Shown: positions 19,034 to 28,694 of the stretch, one piece after another
Layout of the letters: every line of letters starts with the position of its first letter
How positions within the stretch are numbered: position 1 is the stretch's first letter
Source of the DNA: Marinisporobacter sp.
GTDB lineage: Bacteria; Bacillota; Clostridia; Peptostreptococcales; Thermotaleaceae
Direction: 5' to 3'
Length of the DNA: 64,000 nt
NCBI GenBank assembly: GCA_025210525.1
Contig: JAOARP010000058.1
Location: forward strand, 124,001-188,000
Notes under the pieces: generated by a model
What the model saw: only the letters and a program-made list of their open reading frames with translations
The model's database searches: none
Told to the model about the DNA's origin: nothing
Position numbers and translations under genes: made by a program

Positions 19034-19402
19034 ATGTTTGAGAAGATACTAAAGATGAGTCTTTTATATGATTTTTATGGACAATTGCTTACAAAAAAAC
19101 AACAACAAGTATTAGGATTGTACTATAATGAGGATTTATCATTAGGGGAAATATCAGAACAGCTAAAGGTTAGTAGACAAGCTGTATATGATACTATAAA
19201 ACGATCAGAAAAGCTGTTGTTTGAATATGAAGAGAAGTTAAAGCTACTTCATAAGTTTATGATTACAAAAAAACAAATTGAAGAAATCTTAAATATTGTT
19301 GAAGATATAGAAAATAATGAGCATGGAACTAAGGATATAGATTATTTCTTAGAAGAGGTAAAGAAGATTAAAAGAATTTCTTATGATCTATTAGAAAAAT
19401 AG
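19034..19402 (+). CDS. ylxM: YlxM-family DNA-binding-like protein
   Basis: A 122-residue protein with a sigma-factor region-4-like helix-turn-helix (about residues 15-60: LTKKQQQVLGLYYNEDLSLGEI then SRQAVYDTIKRSE). Members are always encoded upstream of ffh; in Streptococcus YlxM has been reported to associate with SRP and modulate its GTPase activity. The ATG is preferred over one six codons upstream because AGGAAGTG is correctly placed before it. Own promoter, and ffh follows after 19 nt. Confidence 0.92.
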   Translation: MFEKILKMSLLYDFYGQLLTKKQQQVLGLYYNEDLSLGEISEQLKVSRQAVYDTIKRSEKLLFEYEEKLKLLHKFMITKKQIEEILNIVEDIENNEHGTKDIDYFLEEVKKIKRISYDLLEK

Positions 19403-19421
19403 CCCCTGAGGAGGTGGCAAA

Positions 19422-20768
19422 GTGGTTTTTGAAGGATTAGCTGATAAGCTCCAAGGTGCTTTGAAGAAATTAAAAAGCAAAGGAAAGCTTACTGAAAAAG
19501 ATGTAAAAGAAGCTATGAGAGAAGTAAAGCTTGCATTGCTTGAAGCAGATGTTAACTTTAAAGTAGTAAAAGATTTTATCAACAAAGTAAAAGAGAGATC
19601 TGTTGGCGTAGAAGTTATGGAAAGCTTGACACCTGGTCAGCAAGTTATTAAGATTGTTAATGAAGAATTAACAGCTTTAATGGGAACAACTCAGACAAAA
19701 TTAACTTTTTCTTCTAAACCGCCTACTGTATATATGTTGGCAGGATTGCAGGGGGCTGGTAAGACTACTACAAGTGGTAAATTAGGTGGAAATTTAAAGA
19801 AAATGGGTAAAAGACCTTTGCTTGTTGCTGGAGACATTTACCGACCTGCAGCTATAAAGCAGTTACAAGTTGTAGGAGGTCAATTAGATATTCCAGTCTT
19901 TACTATGGGGGATAAAGTAAGTCCTGTCCATATTGCAAAAGCAGGTATAGAACATGCAAAAGAGCATGGAAATGATGTAGTTATTATTGATACAGCTGGT
20001 AGACTCCACATTGATGAAAATTTAATGGAAGAGTTACAAGATATTAAAAAAGAAGTAAGTCCTCAAGAAATATTATTAGTAGTAGATGCTATGACAGGAC
20101 AAGATGCTGTTAATGTTGCAGAAAACTTTAATGAAAAGTTGGGGATCGATGGTGTTGTACTAACAAAGCTAGATGGTGATACAAGAGGTGGAGCAGCGTT
20201 GTCTGTACGTGCTGTAACACAAAAGCCTATTAAGTTTGTTGGTATGGGAGAGAAATTAACAGATTTAGAACCTTTTTATCCAGATAGAATGGCTTCTAGA
20301 ATACTAGGAATGGGTGATGTTTTAAGCTTAATAGAAAAGGCTCAAGTTAATTTTGATGCTAAGAAGGCAAAGGAATTAGAAAAGAAAATAAGAAGTCAGG
20401 AATTTTCTTTTGAAGACTTTTTAGATCAATTACAACAGATGAAGAGTATGGGACCTATGAGTCAATTGCTTGAAATGATTCCAGGTATGAATAGCAAACA
20501 ATTAAAAAACATGGAAATTGATGATAAAGAATTGATTCATATAGAAGCAATGATTCAGTCTATGACAAAAGAAGAAAGAAGAAATCCATCTATCATTAAT
20601 GGAAGTAGAAGGAAAAGAATTGCTAAAGGTAGTGGAATGCCTGTTAGTAAAGTAAATAGTTTATTAAAGCAATTTGCACAAACAAAGAAGATGATGAAGC
20701 AATTTGCGGATATGGAAAAAGGTATGAAAAAGGGTGGAAAAATGAAACTTCCATTCTTTGGAAGATAA
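19422..20768 (+). CDS. ffh: Signal recognition particle protein Ffh
   Basis: A 448-residue SRP54 GTPase. The N domain is followed by the G domain ([13 protein letters not shown] near residue 107, [20 protein letters not shown]) and a methionine-rich M domain (about residues 330-448) that binds signal peptides and 4.5S RNA. The GTG start follows GAGGAGGTGG. The protein ends in a basic, Met- and Lys-rich tail. The 4.5S RNA gene is not in this stretch. Confidence 0.98.
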   Translation: MVFEGLADKLQGALKKLKSKGKLTEKDVKEAMREVKLALLEADVNFKVVKDFINKVKERSVGVEVMESLTPGQQVIKIVNEELTALMGTTQTKLTFSSKPPTVYMLAGLQGAGKTTTSGKLGGNLKKMGKRPLLVAGDIYRPAAIKQLQVVGGQLDIPVFTMGDKVSPVHIAKAGIEHAKEHGNDVVIIDTAGRLHIDENLMEELQDIKKEVSPQEILLVVDAMTGQDAVNVAENFNEKLGIDGVVLTKLDGDTRGGAALSVRAVTQKPIKFVGMGEKLTDLEPFYPDRMASRILGMGDVLSLIEKAQVNFDAKKAKELEKKIRSQEFSFEDFLDQLQQMKSMGPMSQLLEMIPGMNSKQLKNMEIDDKELIHIEAMIQSMTKEERRNPSIINGSRRKRIAKGSGMPVSKVNSLLKQFAQTKKMMKQFADMEKGMKKGGKMKLPFFGR

Positions 20769-20800
20769 ATAAGAGTTCAATTTTAAAGGAGGTGAAGAAA

Positions 20801-21070
20801 GTGGCAGTAAAAATTAGATTAAAAAGAATGGGAGCTAAAAAGAAGCCTTTCTATAGACTTGTAGTTGCAGATTCTCGTTCACCTAGAGATGGTAGATTTA
20901 TCGAAGAATTAGGATACTACAATCCTGTTGTTGAGCCAGTTGTGGTGAAGATTGATGATGAAAAAGCTGTAAAATGGTTAAACAATGGTGCTCAACCAAC
21001 AGATACTGTAAGAGATTTATTCAAAAAGTACGGTGTTATAGAAAAGTTTGAGCAGTCAAAGAAAGCTTAG
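20801..21070 (+). CDS. rpsP: 30S ribosomal protein S16
   Basis: An 89-residue S16, beginning [20 protein letters not shown] with the conserved [19 protein letters not shown]. The GTG start at this position is preceded by AAAGGAGGTG at proper distance; an in-frame GTG three codons upstream overlaps that site. Heads the conserved rpsP-khpA-rimM-trmD order. Confidence 0.98.
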   Translation: MAVKIRLKRMGAKKKPFYRLVVADSRSPRDGRFIEELGYYNPVVEPVVVKIDDEKAVKWLNNGAQPTDTVRDLFKKYGVIEKFEQSKKA

Positions 21071-21094
21071 TTATGCTTTCGGGGGGTGTGAAAA

Positions 21095-21325
21095 ATGGGT
21101 GAATTAGTAAAAACAATAGCTAAAGCTTTAGTGGATAACCCAGATGAAGTTTTTGTTACTGAAATCGAAGGAAGACAATCACTAATTGTAGAGCTAAAAG
21201 TTGCTCCAGATGATATGGGTAAAGTTATTGGTAAACAGGGTAGAATAGCAAAAGCTATTAGAACTGTTGCAAAAGCTGCTGCAACAAAAGAAAACAAAAG
21301 AGTGGTTGTAGAGATTATTCAATAG
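21095..21325 (+). CDS. khpA: KH-domain RNA-binding protein KhpA
   Basis: A 76-residue single-KH-domain protein with the RNA-binding GxxG loop in VIGKQGRIAKAIRT (residues 46-59). KhpA works with KhpB (Jag/EloR) in Firmicutes to bind RNAs and tune cell elongation and division. Preceded by GGGGGGTG. Positioned between rpsP and rimM as in most Firmicutes. Confidence 0.95.
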   Translation: MGELVKTIAKALVDNPDEVFVTEIEGRQSLIVELKVAPDDMGKVIGKQGRIAKAIRTVAKAAATKENKRVVVEIIQ

Positions 21326-21326
21326 T

Positions 21327-21365
21327 TTATAAAAGGATTAGGGATACCTAATCCTTTTATAATAC
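21327..21365 (+). terminator. Terminator after khpA
   Basis: A near-perfect inverted repeat of 15 bp (TATAAAAGGATTAGG with its complement) around a GATA loop, ending in CCTTTTATAA. It separates rpsP-khpA from rimM-trmD and may act as a partial terminator. Confidence 0.65.
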
Positions 21366-21404
21366 ATAATAATAAAAGAACCTTTCATAAGGGTAGGTGT
21401 TAAG

Positions 21405-21917
21405 ATGCCAACATTGCTAAAGGTAGGACAAATTGTAAATGTACAAGGAATTCGTGGAGAAGTAAGAGTATATCCTTTAACGGATTATAAAGAGCGTTTT
21501 GAAGAATTAGAATGGGTTTATATGGATCATAACAGAGAAGAAAAATTTTATATAGAAAAAGTTCGATATAAAAACAATCTAATATTATTAAAATTAAAAG
21601 GAATCAACGGTAGAAACGAAGCGGAAAGATTAAGAAATAAATATCTTACTATAGATAGGGAAAATGCGCGCACTCTTCCAGAAGATACTTATTTAATCGT
21701 TGATTTAATTGGATTAAAAGTTTTTACAGATGAAGAAAATTTCATTGGAACGGTTAAAAATGTTATTCAAAACACAGGACAAGACCTGTATGAAATAGAG
21801 GATGCTAAAAATCCTAAAAAGACAGTATTGATTCCAGCTGTAGGTGCATTTATAAAGGAAGTTAATATAGAAAAGGGGCAGATCATTGTAACGCCCATTG
21901 AAGGACTGATAGAATGA
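21405..21917 (+). CDS. rimM: Ribosome maturation factor RimM
   Basis: A 170-residue protein with the N-terminal RimM barrel ([21 protein letters not shown]) and the C-terminal PRC barrel ([17 protein letters not shown] onward). It binds S19 and helps 30S head maturation. ATG follows TAGGTG. Its stop codon overlaps the trmD start (ATGA), a coupled pair. Confidence 0.96.
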   Translation: MPTLLKVGQIVNVQGIRGEVRVYPLTDYKERFEELEWVYMDHNREEKFYIEKVRYKNNLILLKLKGINGRNEAERLRNKYLTIDRENARTLPEDTYLIVDLIGLKVFTDEENFIGTVKNVIQNTGQDLYEIEDAKNPKKTVLIPAVGAFIKEVNIEKGQIIVTPIEGLIE

Positions 21918-22648
21918 AAATAGATATTCTAACTCTCTTTCCAAACATGTTTGAAGTTCCACTAGGAGAAAGCATTATTGGAAAAGCTAGAGAAAAGGGA
22001 ATTCTTCATATAAATGTAACAAATATTCGAGACTATAGCAGTAGTAAACATAAAAAAGTTGATGACTATCCATATGGTGGAGGAGCAGGCATGGTCATGC
22101 AGCCTCAACCTATACATAGTGCGTTAGAAGGAATAGGAGCAAAGGATTGTAGAGTGATTCATATGTCACCTAAAGGAAAAACATTCACACAAAAAATAGC
22201 TAAAGAACTTGCAAAAGAGGAAAGATTAATTTTTTTATGTGGACATTATGAGGGAATTGACCAAAGAGTAATAGATTATTGGGTTACTGATGAAATTTCT
22301 ATAGGAGATTATGTACTCACTGGAGGAGAATTGCCAGCTATGGTGGTAGTAGATGCAATTTCAAGGTTGATTCCAGGGGTGTTAGGGCAAGAAGAATCTT
22401 TTATGGAAGAATCCTTTTATAATGGTCTTTTAGAGTACCCACAATATACTCGCCCAAGTGAATATGAAAATATGAAGGTACCAGAAATTTTATTATCAGG
22501 AAATCATAAAAGAATAGAAGAGTGGAGAAAATTACAAGCTCTAAAGATTACAAAAGAAAATAGACCAGATATGTTTAAAAAATATATCAATGGTGAAAAT
22601 TTAAGTAAAGAAGAAAAAAAGCTCATAAAAAAAATATTAGAAGAATAA
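21914..22648 (+). CDS. trmD: tRNA (guanine37-N1)-methyltransferase
   Basis: A 244-residue SPOUT methyltransferase that makes m1G37. Knot residues: [42 protein letters not shown]. It overlaps rimM by 4 nt. In most Firmicutes rplS follows; here the next gene is the rplU unit and no rplS is present. Confidence 0.97.
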   Translation: MKIDILTLFPNMFEVPLGESIIGKAREKGILHINVTNIRDYSSSKHKKVDDYPYGGGAGMVMQPQPIHSALEGIGAKDCRVIHMSPKGKTFTQKIAKELAKEERLIFLCGHYEGIDQRVIDYWVTDEISIGDYVLTGGELPAMVVVDAISRLIPGVLGQEESFMEESFYNGLLEYPQYTRPSEYENMKVPEILLSGNHKRIEEWRKLQALKITKENRPDMFKKYINGENLSKEEKKLIKKILEE

Positions 22649-22652
22649 AAGG

Positions 22653-22764
22653 TTGACTTTTAAAGTTTAGTATGATAGTATATGTATCTGTAAGTAGCCG
22701 CACAAATCGGGTTTTAAAACTTATGTTACCTAGTATTTGGCGAGTTTGGTTCGAGGAGGTGTAA
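22653..22764 (+). promoter_or_regulatory. Promoter and L21 leader of rplU
   Basis: TTGACT (22653-22658), a 17-bp spacer and TAGTAT (22676-22681), then a structured leader of about 80 nt containing GTAGCCGCAC and ATCGGG, features I recognise from the L21 leader RNA found ahead of rplU in Firmicutes. Such leaders are thought to bind L21 (or another product of the operon) for autogenous control. The leader identity is by pattern recognition, not by a covariance search. Confidence 0.65.
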
Positions 22765-22766
22765 TC

Positions 22767-23078
22767 ATGTACGCAATTATTGAAACAGGTGGAAAGCAAT
22801 ATAGAGTTCAAGAAGGAGATACTTTATTTGTTGAAAAATTAGAAGCAAATGAAGGAGAAGCTGTTGAATTTGATCAAGTATTAGCTTTATCAAAAGATGG
22901 TAACCTTTCTGTAGGAACACCAGTTGTAGGTGGCGCAAAAGTTTCTGCCACTGTAGTAGAAAATGGCAAAGCGCCAAAAGTGATTGTATTCAAATACAAA
23001 GCTAAAAAAGACTACAGAAAGAAACAAGGACATCGTCAACCTTATACAAAGATTAAGATTGAAAAAATCAATGGATAA
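22767..23078 (+). CDS. rplU: 50S ribosomal protein L21
   Basis: A 103-residue L21: [18 protein letters not shown] at the N-terminus and the C-terminal [22 protein letters not shown] follows CGAGGAGGTG. First gene of rplU-prp-rpmA, the usual Firmicutes order, behind the L21 leader. Confidence 0.98.
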   Translation: MYAIIETGGKQYRVQEGDTLFVEKLEANEGEAVEFDQVLALSKDGNLSVGTPVVGGAKVSATVVENGKAPKVIVFKYKAKKDYRKKQGHRQPYTKIKIEKING

Positions 23079-23091
23079 GGTCGTTAAATAA

Positions 23092-23424
23092 ATGATAGAA
23101 ATTCATATTTATCGAGATGAGTTTAAAAATATAACATCTTATTCAGTAAAGGGACATGCAAATGCTTCTCCACATGGAGAAGATATTGTTTGCGCAAGTA
23201 TAAGTATACTTGCACAGACAACGGTACTCGCTTTACATGAATTACTTCATATGGATGTTATATATGAAGTGGAAGAGGGTTGGCTTTATTGTGAGCTACC
23301 TAAAGATCTTTCATTGTCCATAAGAGAAAAAGCAAATTTAATCCTGGATACGATGATTATAGGAATCAAAGGAACCCAAGGAATGTATAATGAGTTTATA
23401 GAGTTTTATGATGAGGAGGTGTAA
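23092..23424 (+). CDS. prp: Ribosomal-processing cysteine protease Prp
   Basis: A 110-residue protease (former YsxB/DUF464) with the catalytic pair H22 and C34 in GHANASPHGEDIVCASIS. It removes the N-terminal extension of L27 in Firmicutes, an essential step in staphylococci. It lies exactly between rplU and rpmA, and the L27 encoded next carries a matching extension. The ATG has only a weak ribosome site, so translation may be coupled to rplU 13 nt upstream. Confidence 0.95.
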   Translation: MIEIHIYRDEFKNITSYSVKGHANASPHGEDIVCASISILAQTTVLALHELLHMDVIYEVEEGWLYCELPKDLSLSIREKANLILDTMIIGIKGTQGMYNEFIEFYDEEV

Positions 23425-23427
23425 TAC

Positions 23428-23727
23428 ATGTTATTTAATATAAACCTTCAGTTATTCGCTAGTAAAAAAGGAGTAGGTAGCTCCAAGAACGGTAGAGATA
23501 GTGAAGCGAAAAGATTAGGTGTAAAACGTGCTGATGGACAATTCGTTAGCTGTGGAAGCATCCTTGTACGTCAAAGAGGAACAAAAATCCATCCTGGAAA
23601 CAATGTAGGAAGAGGTGGAGATGATACTCTTTTTGCTACAGTTGATGGTGTTGTGAAGTTTGAAAGAAAAGGTAAAGACAAAAAACAAGTTAGCGTATAT
23701 CCAAGAGAAGCAGTTGCAGCAGAATAA
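23428..23727 (+). CDS. rpmA: 50S ribosomal protein L27 with cleavable N-terminal extension
   Basis: A 99-residue L27. The N-terminus [10 protein letters not shown] precedes the mature [16 protein letters not shown] sequence; LQ(F/L)F-A is the Prp cleavage site of Firmicutes L27. Mature L27 reaches the peptidyl transferase centre with its processed N-terminus. ATG follows GAGGAGGTG, 3 nt after prp. A clear terminator follows. Confidence 0.98.
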   Translation: MLFNINLQLFASKKGVGSSKNGRDSEAKRLGVKRADGQFVSCGSILVRQRGTKIHPGNNVGRGGDDTLFATVDGVVKFERKGKDKKQVSVYPREAVAAE

Positions 23728-23730
23728 TTA

Positions 23731-23761
23731 AGAACCCATGCCGTAAAGCATGGGTTTTATA
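23731..23761 (+). terminator. Terminator of rplU-prp-rpmA
   Basis: The stem AACCCATG / CATGGGTT with an 8-nt loop is followed by TTAT; short U tail but stable stem just after the rpmA stop codon. Confidence 0.75.
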
Positions 23762-23831
23762 TTACATAAATAAATGTATGTTTGGAAACAATAAAACAAT
23801 TAAGAATGAATAAATCCATAAGGGTGATAAT

Positions 23832-25109
23832 ATGTTCGTAGATAAAGCTAAGATATTAGTAAAGAGTGGAAAAGGTGGAGATGGATGTGTCTCCTTTCGT
23901 AGAGAAAAATATGTTCCTGCTGGAGGTCCAGATGGAGGAGATGGTGGAAAAGGTGGAAGCATCATCTTTGAAGTAGATGAAGGCTTAAGAACATTAATGG
24001 ATTTTCGCTATCAAAAAAAATATGTTGCTGAAAATGGAGAAAATGGAAGAGCTAAGAAGCAGTTTGGTAAAGATGGAAAAGATTTAGTTTTAAAGGTTCC
24101 ACCAGGAACGATTGTAAGAGATGAAAAAACAAATCTTATTCTTGCAGATTTAACTACTCATGGACAAAAAGAAGTTATAGCAAAGGGTGGTAAAGGTGGT
24201 AAAGGAAATACCCATTTTACTACATCTACACGACAAGCACCTAACTTTGCTGAAAGTGGAAATACATCAGAAGAAAGATCTGTTATTTTAGAGCTTAAAC
24301 TATTAGCAGATGTAGGGTTAGTAGGATTTCCTAATGTTGGAAAATCCACTATATTAGCTACAGTTACTAGTGCAAAACCGAAAATTGCTAATTATCATTT
24401 TACAACTATCAAACCTAACCTTGGTGTAGTTGAAATAGATAAAGAAAGCTTTGTGTTGGCAGATATTCCAGGACTTATAGAAGGAGCCCATGCAGGAATT
24501 GGTTTAGGATTAGAATTTTTAAGACATGTAGAGAGAACAAAGCTGTTAGTACATGTTGTAGATGTTTCAGGGATTGAAGGAAGAGATCCTATAGATGATT
24601 TTGAGAAAATTAATCATGAATTAAAGCAATATACAGAAAAGCTTTCGAAAAAGCCCCAAGTGGTTGTAGCTAATAAGATAGATCTTGTTCAGTCAGAAGA
24701 GGATTTTAAAAGCTTTGAAGTAGAGATGAAGGAAAGAGGTTATGAGGTATTTTCTGTTTCAGCAGCTACAGGCAAAGGCTTAAAAGAATTATTACGCTAC
24801 ATTATTAAAAAACTAGATGAAATAGAAGAAGAACCATTAGTGGAAGAGGAAGAAAAATATAAGTATTATACGGTGGAAGATAATAAAGAAGATGACATTC
24901 TTGTTAGAAAAGAAGACGATTATTATATATTAGAAGGAAAACGTGTTGAAAAATTATTTTACTCAACAAATTTTGAAGATATGGATTCTCTGAGATACTT
25001 TCAAAATTTCCTAATCAAAAAAGGAATTGTTGATAAGCTGAAAGAATTAGGAATTGAAGATGGAGATACCGTAAAAATATTTGATTTTGAATTTGAATTC
25101 TATCATTAG
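23832..25109 (+). CDS. obg: Obg GTPase (CgtA)
   Basis: A 425-residue GTPase for large ribosomal subunit assembly and stress or sporulation signalling. The glycine-rich Obg fold occupies residues 1-158 (SGKGGDGCVSFRREKYVPAGG), the G domain starts with GFPNVGKST near residue 168 and has DIPGLIEGAH and NKIDL, and a C-terminal OCT domain follows (about 345-425). ATG follows a modest AAGGGTG site. Follows rpmA as in most bacteria. Confidence 0.98.
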   Translation: MFVDKAKILVKSGKGGDGCVSFRREKYVPAGGPDGGDGGKGGSIIFEVDEGLRTLMDFRYQKKYVAENGENGRAKKQFGKDGKDLVLKVPPGTIVRDEKTNLILADLTTHGQKEVIAKGGKGGKGNTHFTTSTRQAPNFAESGNTSEERSVILELKLLADVGLVGFPNVGKSTILATVTSAKPKIANYHFTTIKPNLGVVEIDKESFVLADIPGLIEGAHAGIGLGLEFLRHVERTKLLVHVVDVSGIEGRDPIDDFEKINHELKQYTEKLSKKPQVVVANKIDLVQSEEDFKSFEVEMKERGYEVFSVSAATGKGLKELLRYIIKKLDEIEEEPLVEEEEKYKYYTVEDNKEDDILVRKEDDYYILEGKRVEKLFYSTNFEDMDSLRYFQNFLIKKGIVDKLKELGIEDGDTVKIFDFEFEFYH

Positions 25110-25134
25110 AATAGAAGGTGAGGTGTTGATAAAA

Positions 25135-25437
25135 ATGATAGATACATTGACTGGAAAACAAAGAAGCTATTTAAAGGGGTTAGCCAATGGCATTAAACCT
25201 ATAGCTCAAATTGGGAAAAGTGGAATTACAGAAAATTTTATAAAGCAAATGGATGATGCTCTTGAAGCAAGGGAAATAGTAAAGGTAAATGTTCTTGAAA
25301 ATAGTCTTCTTAATACAAAAGAAACTGCCAATGAAGTAGCTGAAAAAACAAGAGCGTATTTTGTGCAAGCTATTGGTAATAAATTTGTTATTTATAGACC
25401 ATCTACTAAAAATCCTGAAATTCAAATGCCTAAATAA
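25135..25437 (+). CDS. yhbY: CRM-domain ribosome assembly protein YhbY
   Basis: A 100-residue single CRM (YhbY) domain: LTGKQRSYLKGLANGIKPI, then QIGKSGI with the GxxG-like loop, and the C-terminal IGNKFVIYRPS. These proteins bind pre-50S particles. The ATG nine bases after AGGTGAGGTG is preferred to upstream in-frame starts inside obg. Follows obg by 25 nt, fitting a ribosome-assembly unit. Confidence 0.93.
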   Translation: MIDTLTGKQRSYLKGLANGIKPIAQIGKSGITENFIKQMDDALEAREIVKVNVLENSLLNTKETANEVAEKTRAYFVQAIGNKFVIYRPSTKNPEIQMPK

Positions 25438-25464
25438 AAATCGAGTATATACTCGATTTTTTTA
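25436..25464 (+). terminator. Terminator after yhbY
   Basis: The self-complementary stem AAATCGAGTA / TACTCGATTT followed by a T run. Confidence 0.85.
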
Positions 25465-25503
25465 TCTATTCCTATAAGGGTTGGAAAAATTCATTGCTTG
25501 TTA

Positions 25504-25531
25504 TTGTCAAAATTTGATAATCATATATAAT
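25504..25531 (+). promoter_or_regulatory. Promoter of nadD
   Basis: TTGTCA, a 16-bp spacer and TATAAT, 55 bp upstream of the nadD ATG. Confidence 0.7.
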
Positions 25532-25586
25532 AGAGTTACGAAAGATTTATAAAAACATTATATAGGACATTTTGGAGGAGTATGCT

Positions 25587-26246
25587 ATGTCGATAACTGA
25601 TTCTTTAGATAGAATGAATGAACCAAATAAAGAGCATACAAGGATAGGAATTATGGGGGGGACTTTTGACCCAATACATTATGGACACCTTGTTATAGCA
25701 GAGCAGATAAGATGCGAATACAACCTTGAAAAAGTAATTTTTATACCTGCAGGAACACCGCCACATAAATCTAATTTAAGAGTAACGGATAGTAAGCATA
25801 GGTACTTTATGACTCTTTTAGCAACTATCACCAATCCTTATTTTGAAGTATCTAAAATAGAATTAGAGAGTGAAGAAGTTTCTTATACCATTCATACCAT
25901 AGAAAAATTAAAAAAGGTATACAGGGAGGATACGGATCTTTACTTTATTACAGGAGCAGATGCAATTTGTGAATTAGATACATGGAAAAAGGTAAAAGAA
26001 CTTACAAAGCTTTGTAAGTTTATTGCTGCTACAAGACCAGGGCTCGAAAGTTCACAAGTAGATGCTAAAATTAATGAGCTAAAAGAAATATATGGTGCGG
26101 ATATTGGGAAAATTGATTTACCCGCTTTAGCTATATCTTCAACAGATATAAGAAATAGGATTAGAGATGAGCAATCTATAAAATATTTATTGCCTGAACC
26201 TGTAGAATATTATATATATAAAAACAACCTGTATAAAGAGGTGTAA
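25587..26246 (+). CDS. nadD: Nicotinate-nucleotide adenylyltransferase
   Basis: A 219-residue enzyme of NAD synthesis, with [11 protein letters not shown] at residues 24-34 and the C-terminal [10 protein letters not shown]. An 18-residue polar N-terminal extension precedes the Rossmann core; the ATG is set by GGAGGAG six bases upstream, and no later start has a ribosome site, so the extension is probably real. Paired with yqeK, the standard order. Confidence 0.95.
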   Translation: MSITDSLDRMNEPNKEHTRIGIMGGTFDPIHYGHLVIAEQIRCEYNLEKVIFIPAGTPPHKSNLRVTDSKHRYFMTLLATITNPYFEVSKIELESEEVSYTIHTIEKLKKVYREDTDLYFITGADAICELDTWKKVKELTKLCKFIAATRPGLESSQVDAKINELKEIYGADIGKIDLPALAISSTDIRNRIRDEQSIKYLLPEPVEYYIYKNNLYKEV

Positions 26247-26249
26247 GAA

Positions 26250-26819
26250 TTGGTACAATCAGATGAAATAAAAAAGATTTTGAAAAGCAAATTAAAGAAA
26301 AAAAGATATTTACATTCTTTAGGGGTACAAAAAACAGCTGAAGAATTAGCTAAAATACATAATGGACCTGTTATGAAAGCAAATATAGCAGGACTAGTAC
26401 ATGACTGTGCAAAAAATTTAAGTGGGAAAGAATTGTTGAATTATGCTAAGCAGTTTGGTATACTAATTGATGGTGTAACTAAAATTCAACCTGAATTATT
26501 ACATGGAGCTATTGGTGCTGAAATTGCTAAAAGAGAATTTTGTATTAAAGATGATGAAATTCTTAATGCTATTCGTTTTCATACAACAGGAAAAGCAAAG
26601 ATGACACTTCTTGAAAAAATTATATATTTAGCAGACTATATTGAGCCAAATAGAAATTTTAATGGAGTAGAAACATTAAGGAAAGTAGCTTTATCAGATT
26701 TAGATCAAGCTACCTTAATGGCTTTTAACAATACGATAAAATATGTAGTTTCAAATAACGGATTGTTGCACCCAACTACTATTTTTGCAAGAAATGATCT
26801 CCTATTACAAAAGGGATGA
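26250..26819 (+). CDS. yqeK: HD-domain diadenosine tetraphosphate hydrolase YqeK
   Basis: A 189-residue HD-superfamily protein: H22 in RYLHSLGV, HD at residues 51-52 in GLVHDCAKN, later HGAIGAEIAKREF and LADYIEPNR. Characterised YqeK proteins hydrolyse Ap4A symmetrically to two ADP. The start is a TTG after AGAGGTG, 3 nt past nadD, so the two are translated in tandem. Confidence 0.92.
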   Translation: MVQSDEIKKILKSKLKKKRYLHSLGVQKTAEELAKIHNGPVMKANIAGLVHDCAKNLSGKELLNYAKQFGILIDGVTKIQPELLHGAIGAEIAKREFCIKDDEILNAIRFHTTGKAKMTLLEKIIYLADYIEPNRNFNGVETLRKVALSDLDQATLMAFNNTIKYVVSNNGLLHPTTIFARNDLLLQKG

Positions 26820-26839
26820 ATTGCGTCAGGAGTGAGAAA

Positions 26840-28063
26840 ATGAAAAAATTCTTTAAAGTACTAATCATTGCATTTTTTTGTTTTACAATAGTTATGGGAA
26901 CAGGTGCTTATATTCTTACAAGTAGCGTGAATGTAAAGGGACAAGGTTATGGTAATGAAGGAATAGGTGAAGATGAATCACCTAAAAAAGAAGAGAGAGT
27001 AAATGTTTTAGTCGTTGGTGTAGATGCAAAAGATATTGAAAGTGCAAAACGTGCTAGAACAGATACTATGATGTTAGCTACATTTGATCCAAATACAAAG
27101 CAAGTTGATATTATCTCTATCCCTAGGGATACAAGAGTTGTAATAAGAGGTCGTAGAAGTAAAGATAAGATTAACCATGCCCATGCATATGGTGGAATGG
27201 ATCTTTCTATGAAAGCTGTAAAGGATTTATTAGGGGTTCCAGTACATTACTATGTAGAAATCAATTATGCAGCTGTAGGAAAAGTTGTAGATGATGTGGG
27301 TGGAGTAGAAATTAATGTACCAATGAATATGAAGTATTATGATCCTAAAGCAGATCCACCGTTAAAAATTAATCTAAAAAAAGGAAAACAAGTATTAGAT
27401 AGTGACAAAGCTATGCAGTTTTTAAGATTTAGAAAAGGATATATCAATCAAGATTTAGGAAGAATAGATGCACAGCATGATTTCTTAAAGGCATTAGCTG
27501 ATAAAATATTATCCCCTGCAATCATTACAAAGCTTCCTAAGCTTGTAAGAACCTTTAATACTTATGTAGATACAAACATGCCTATTACTACCATGGGATC
27601 TTATGCATTACAGGCGAAGGATTTAAAAATAGAAGATATTAATATGGTTACTATTCCAGGAGAGCCTAAGAAGATCAATGGATTATGGTACTATGTTCCT
27701 GATATGGATCAAACGAAAACAATCGTTAAGCAAATTTTCAGCGGAAATAGTGTCAATGTAAAAAATGAGAATGAAGAAAATAAAAAGGAACAAGTTACTG
27801 TAGAAGTTTTAAATGGATCGAATATAAATGGGATTGCTACCAAAACAGCTAATATACTTAAGGAAAAGGGATATAAGGTTGTAAATGTAAATAATGTAGC
27901 AGGAATGAAATATGGGCAAACCCATATATATGATAGAAGCAACAAGGATGAGGATGCAAAAAATATTGCTAAATTATTAAATGTTAAAGAAATAGAAAAG
28001 GATATAGATAATAATAGTAAGGTGGATATCACAATTATTATTGGAAACGATATGAAAAAATAG
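26840..28063 (+). CDS. LytR-CpsA-Psr (LCP) family cell-wall glycopolymer ligase
   Basis: A 407-residue membrane-anchored protein: one N-terminal transmembrane helix (about residues 5-25), an LCP domain (about 55-210, with NVLVVGVDAKD, RTDTMMLATFD, SIPRDTRV and FLRFRKGY) and a C-terminal LytR_C domain (about 315-405, VEVLNGSNINGIATKTANIL). LCP enzymes transfer undecaprenyl-linked polymers to peptidoglycan. ATG follows AGGAGTG, so the body starts eight codons after an in-frame alternative inside yqeK. Placement between yqeK and rsfS is common in clostridia. Confidence 0.93.
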   Translation: MKKFFKVLIIAFFCFTIVMGTGAYILTSSVNVKGQGYGNEGIGEDESPKKEERVNVLVVGVDAKDIESAKRARTDTMMLATFDPNTKQVDIISIPRDTRVVIRGRRSKDKINHAHAYGGMDLSMKAVKDLLGVPVHYYVEINYAAVGKVVDDVGGVEINVPMNMKYYDPKADPPLKINLKKGKQVLDSDKAMQFLRFRKGYINQDLGRIDAQHDFLKALADKILSPAIITKLPKLVRTFNTYVDTNMPITTMGSYALQAKDLKIEDINMVTIPGEPKKINGLWYYVPDMDQTKTIVKQIFSGNSVNVKNENEENKKEQVTVEVLNGSNINGIATKTANILKEKGYKVVNVNNVAGMKYGQTHIYDRSNKDEDAKNIAKLLNVKEIEKDIDNNSKVDITIIIGNDMKK

Positions 28064-28092
28064 CTATAGAAAATCTATAGCTATTTTTTTGT
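28056..28092 (+). terminator. Terminator after the LCP gene
   Basis: A 13-bp stem AAATAGCTATAGA / TCTATAGCTATTT with a 3-nt loop and a long T run; the stop codon lies in the 5' arm. The following 190 bp up to rsfS hold no recognisable gene. Confidence 0.88.
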
Positions 28093-28285
28093 AATATTCT
28101 CTAAAAGGAATGTATATATAGTAATGATATGACATAAAATGAAGAGGATTTATGTTGCTATTATCCCTAATAATCTATATAATTATAAATGTTGTTGTAT
28201 TTTATTAAGGTGAGCAATCAAATGTTTTTGATTTTTTACTTTATACGAGCAATAATTTTTTAACATAAGAAGTAGGAGGGTATAT

Positions 28286-28639
28286 ATGGTTGAAACATCT
28301 AGAAAAATTGCTTTAGAGATTGCAAGAAGCATAGATGATAAAAAAGGACAAGGGATTGAGATATTGGATATTGAAAATGTTTCAAGCTTTACAGACTATT
28401 TTGTTATAGCTCATGGAACATCAACCCGTCAGGTAAAGGCTATGGCTGATGAAATTGAAGATAAAATGAAAGAAAATGGGATTATATTAGATCACAAAGA
28501 AGGTTATGCTAATGGTAGATGGGTTTTATTAGATTTCATAAATGTAGTTGTGCATCTATTTATTGAAGAAGAAAGAAATTTTTATAATATAGAAAGAGTA
28601 TGGAAAGATGCAGTACATGTAAATGTTGACAATCTATAA
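28286..28639 (+). CDS. rsfS: Ribosomal silencing factor RsfS
   Basis: A 117-residue Iojap/RsfS protein that binds L14 and blocks subunit joining during starvation. Family features: FTDYFVIAHGTSTRQVKAMADEI and the C-terminal INVVVHLFIEEERNFYNIE plus W. ATG follows AGGAGGG. The leuS promoter is embedded in its last 14 bases. Confidence 0.95.
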   Translation: MVETSRKIALEIARSIDDKKGQGIEILDIENVSSFTDYFVIAHGTSTRQVKAMADEIEDKMKENGIILDHKEGYANGRWVLLDFINVVVHLFIEEERNFYNIERVWKDAVHVNVDNL

Positions 28640-28654
28640 AAAAGCAATTATAAT
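28626..28654 (+). promoter_or_regulatory. Promoter of leuS
   Basis: Consensus TTGACA, a 17-bp spacer and consensus TATAAT. The -35 lies within the 3' end of rsfS. It drives the T-box leader and leuS. Confidence 0.9.
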
Positions 28655-28694
28655 GGTTATAAAATTCTAAGAAATATTCTAAAAAATGAATAGG

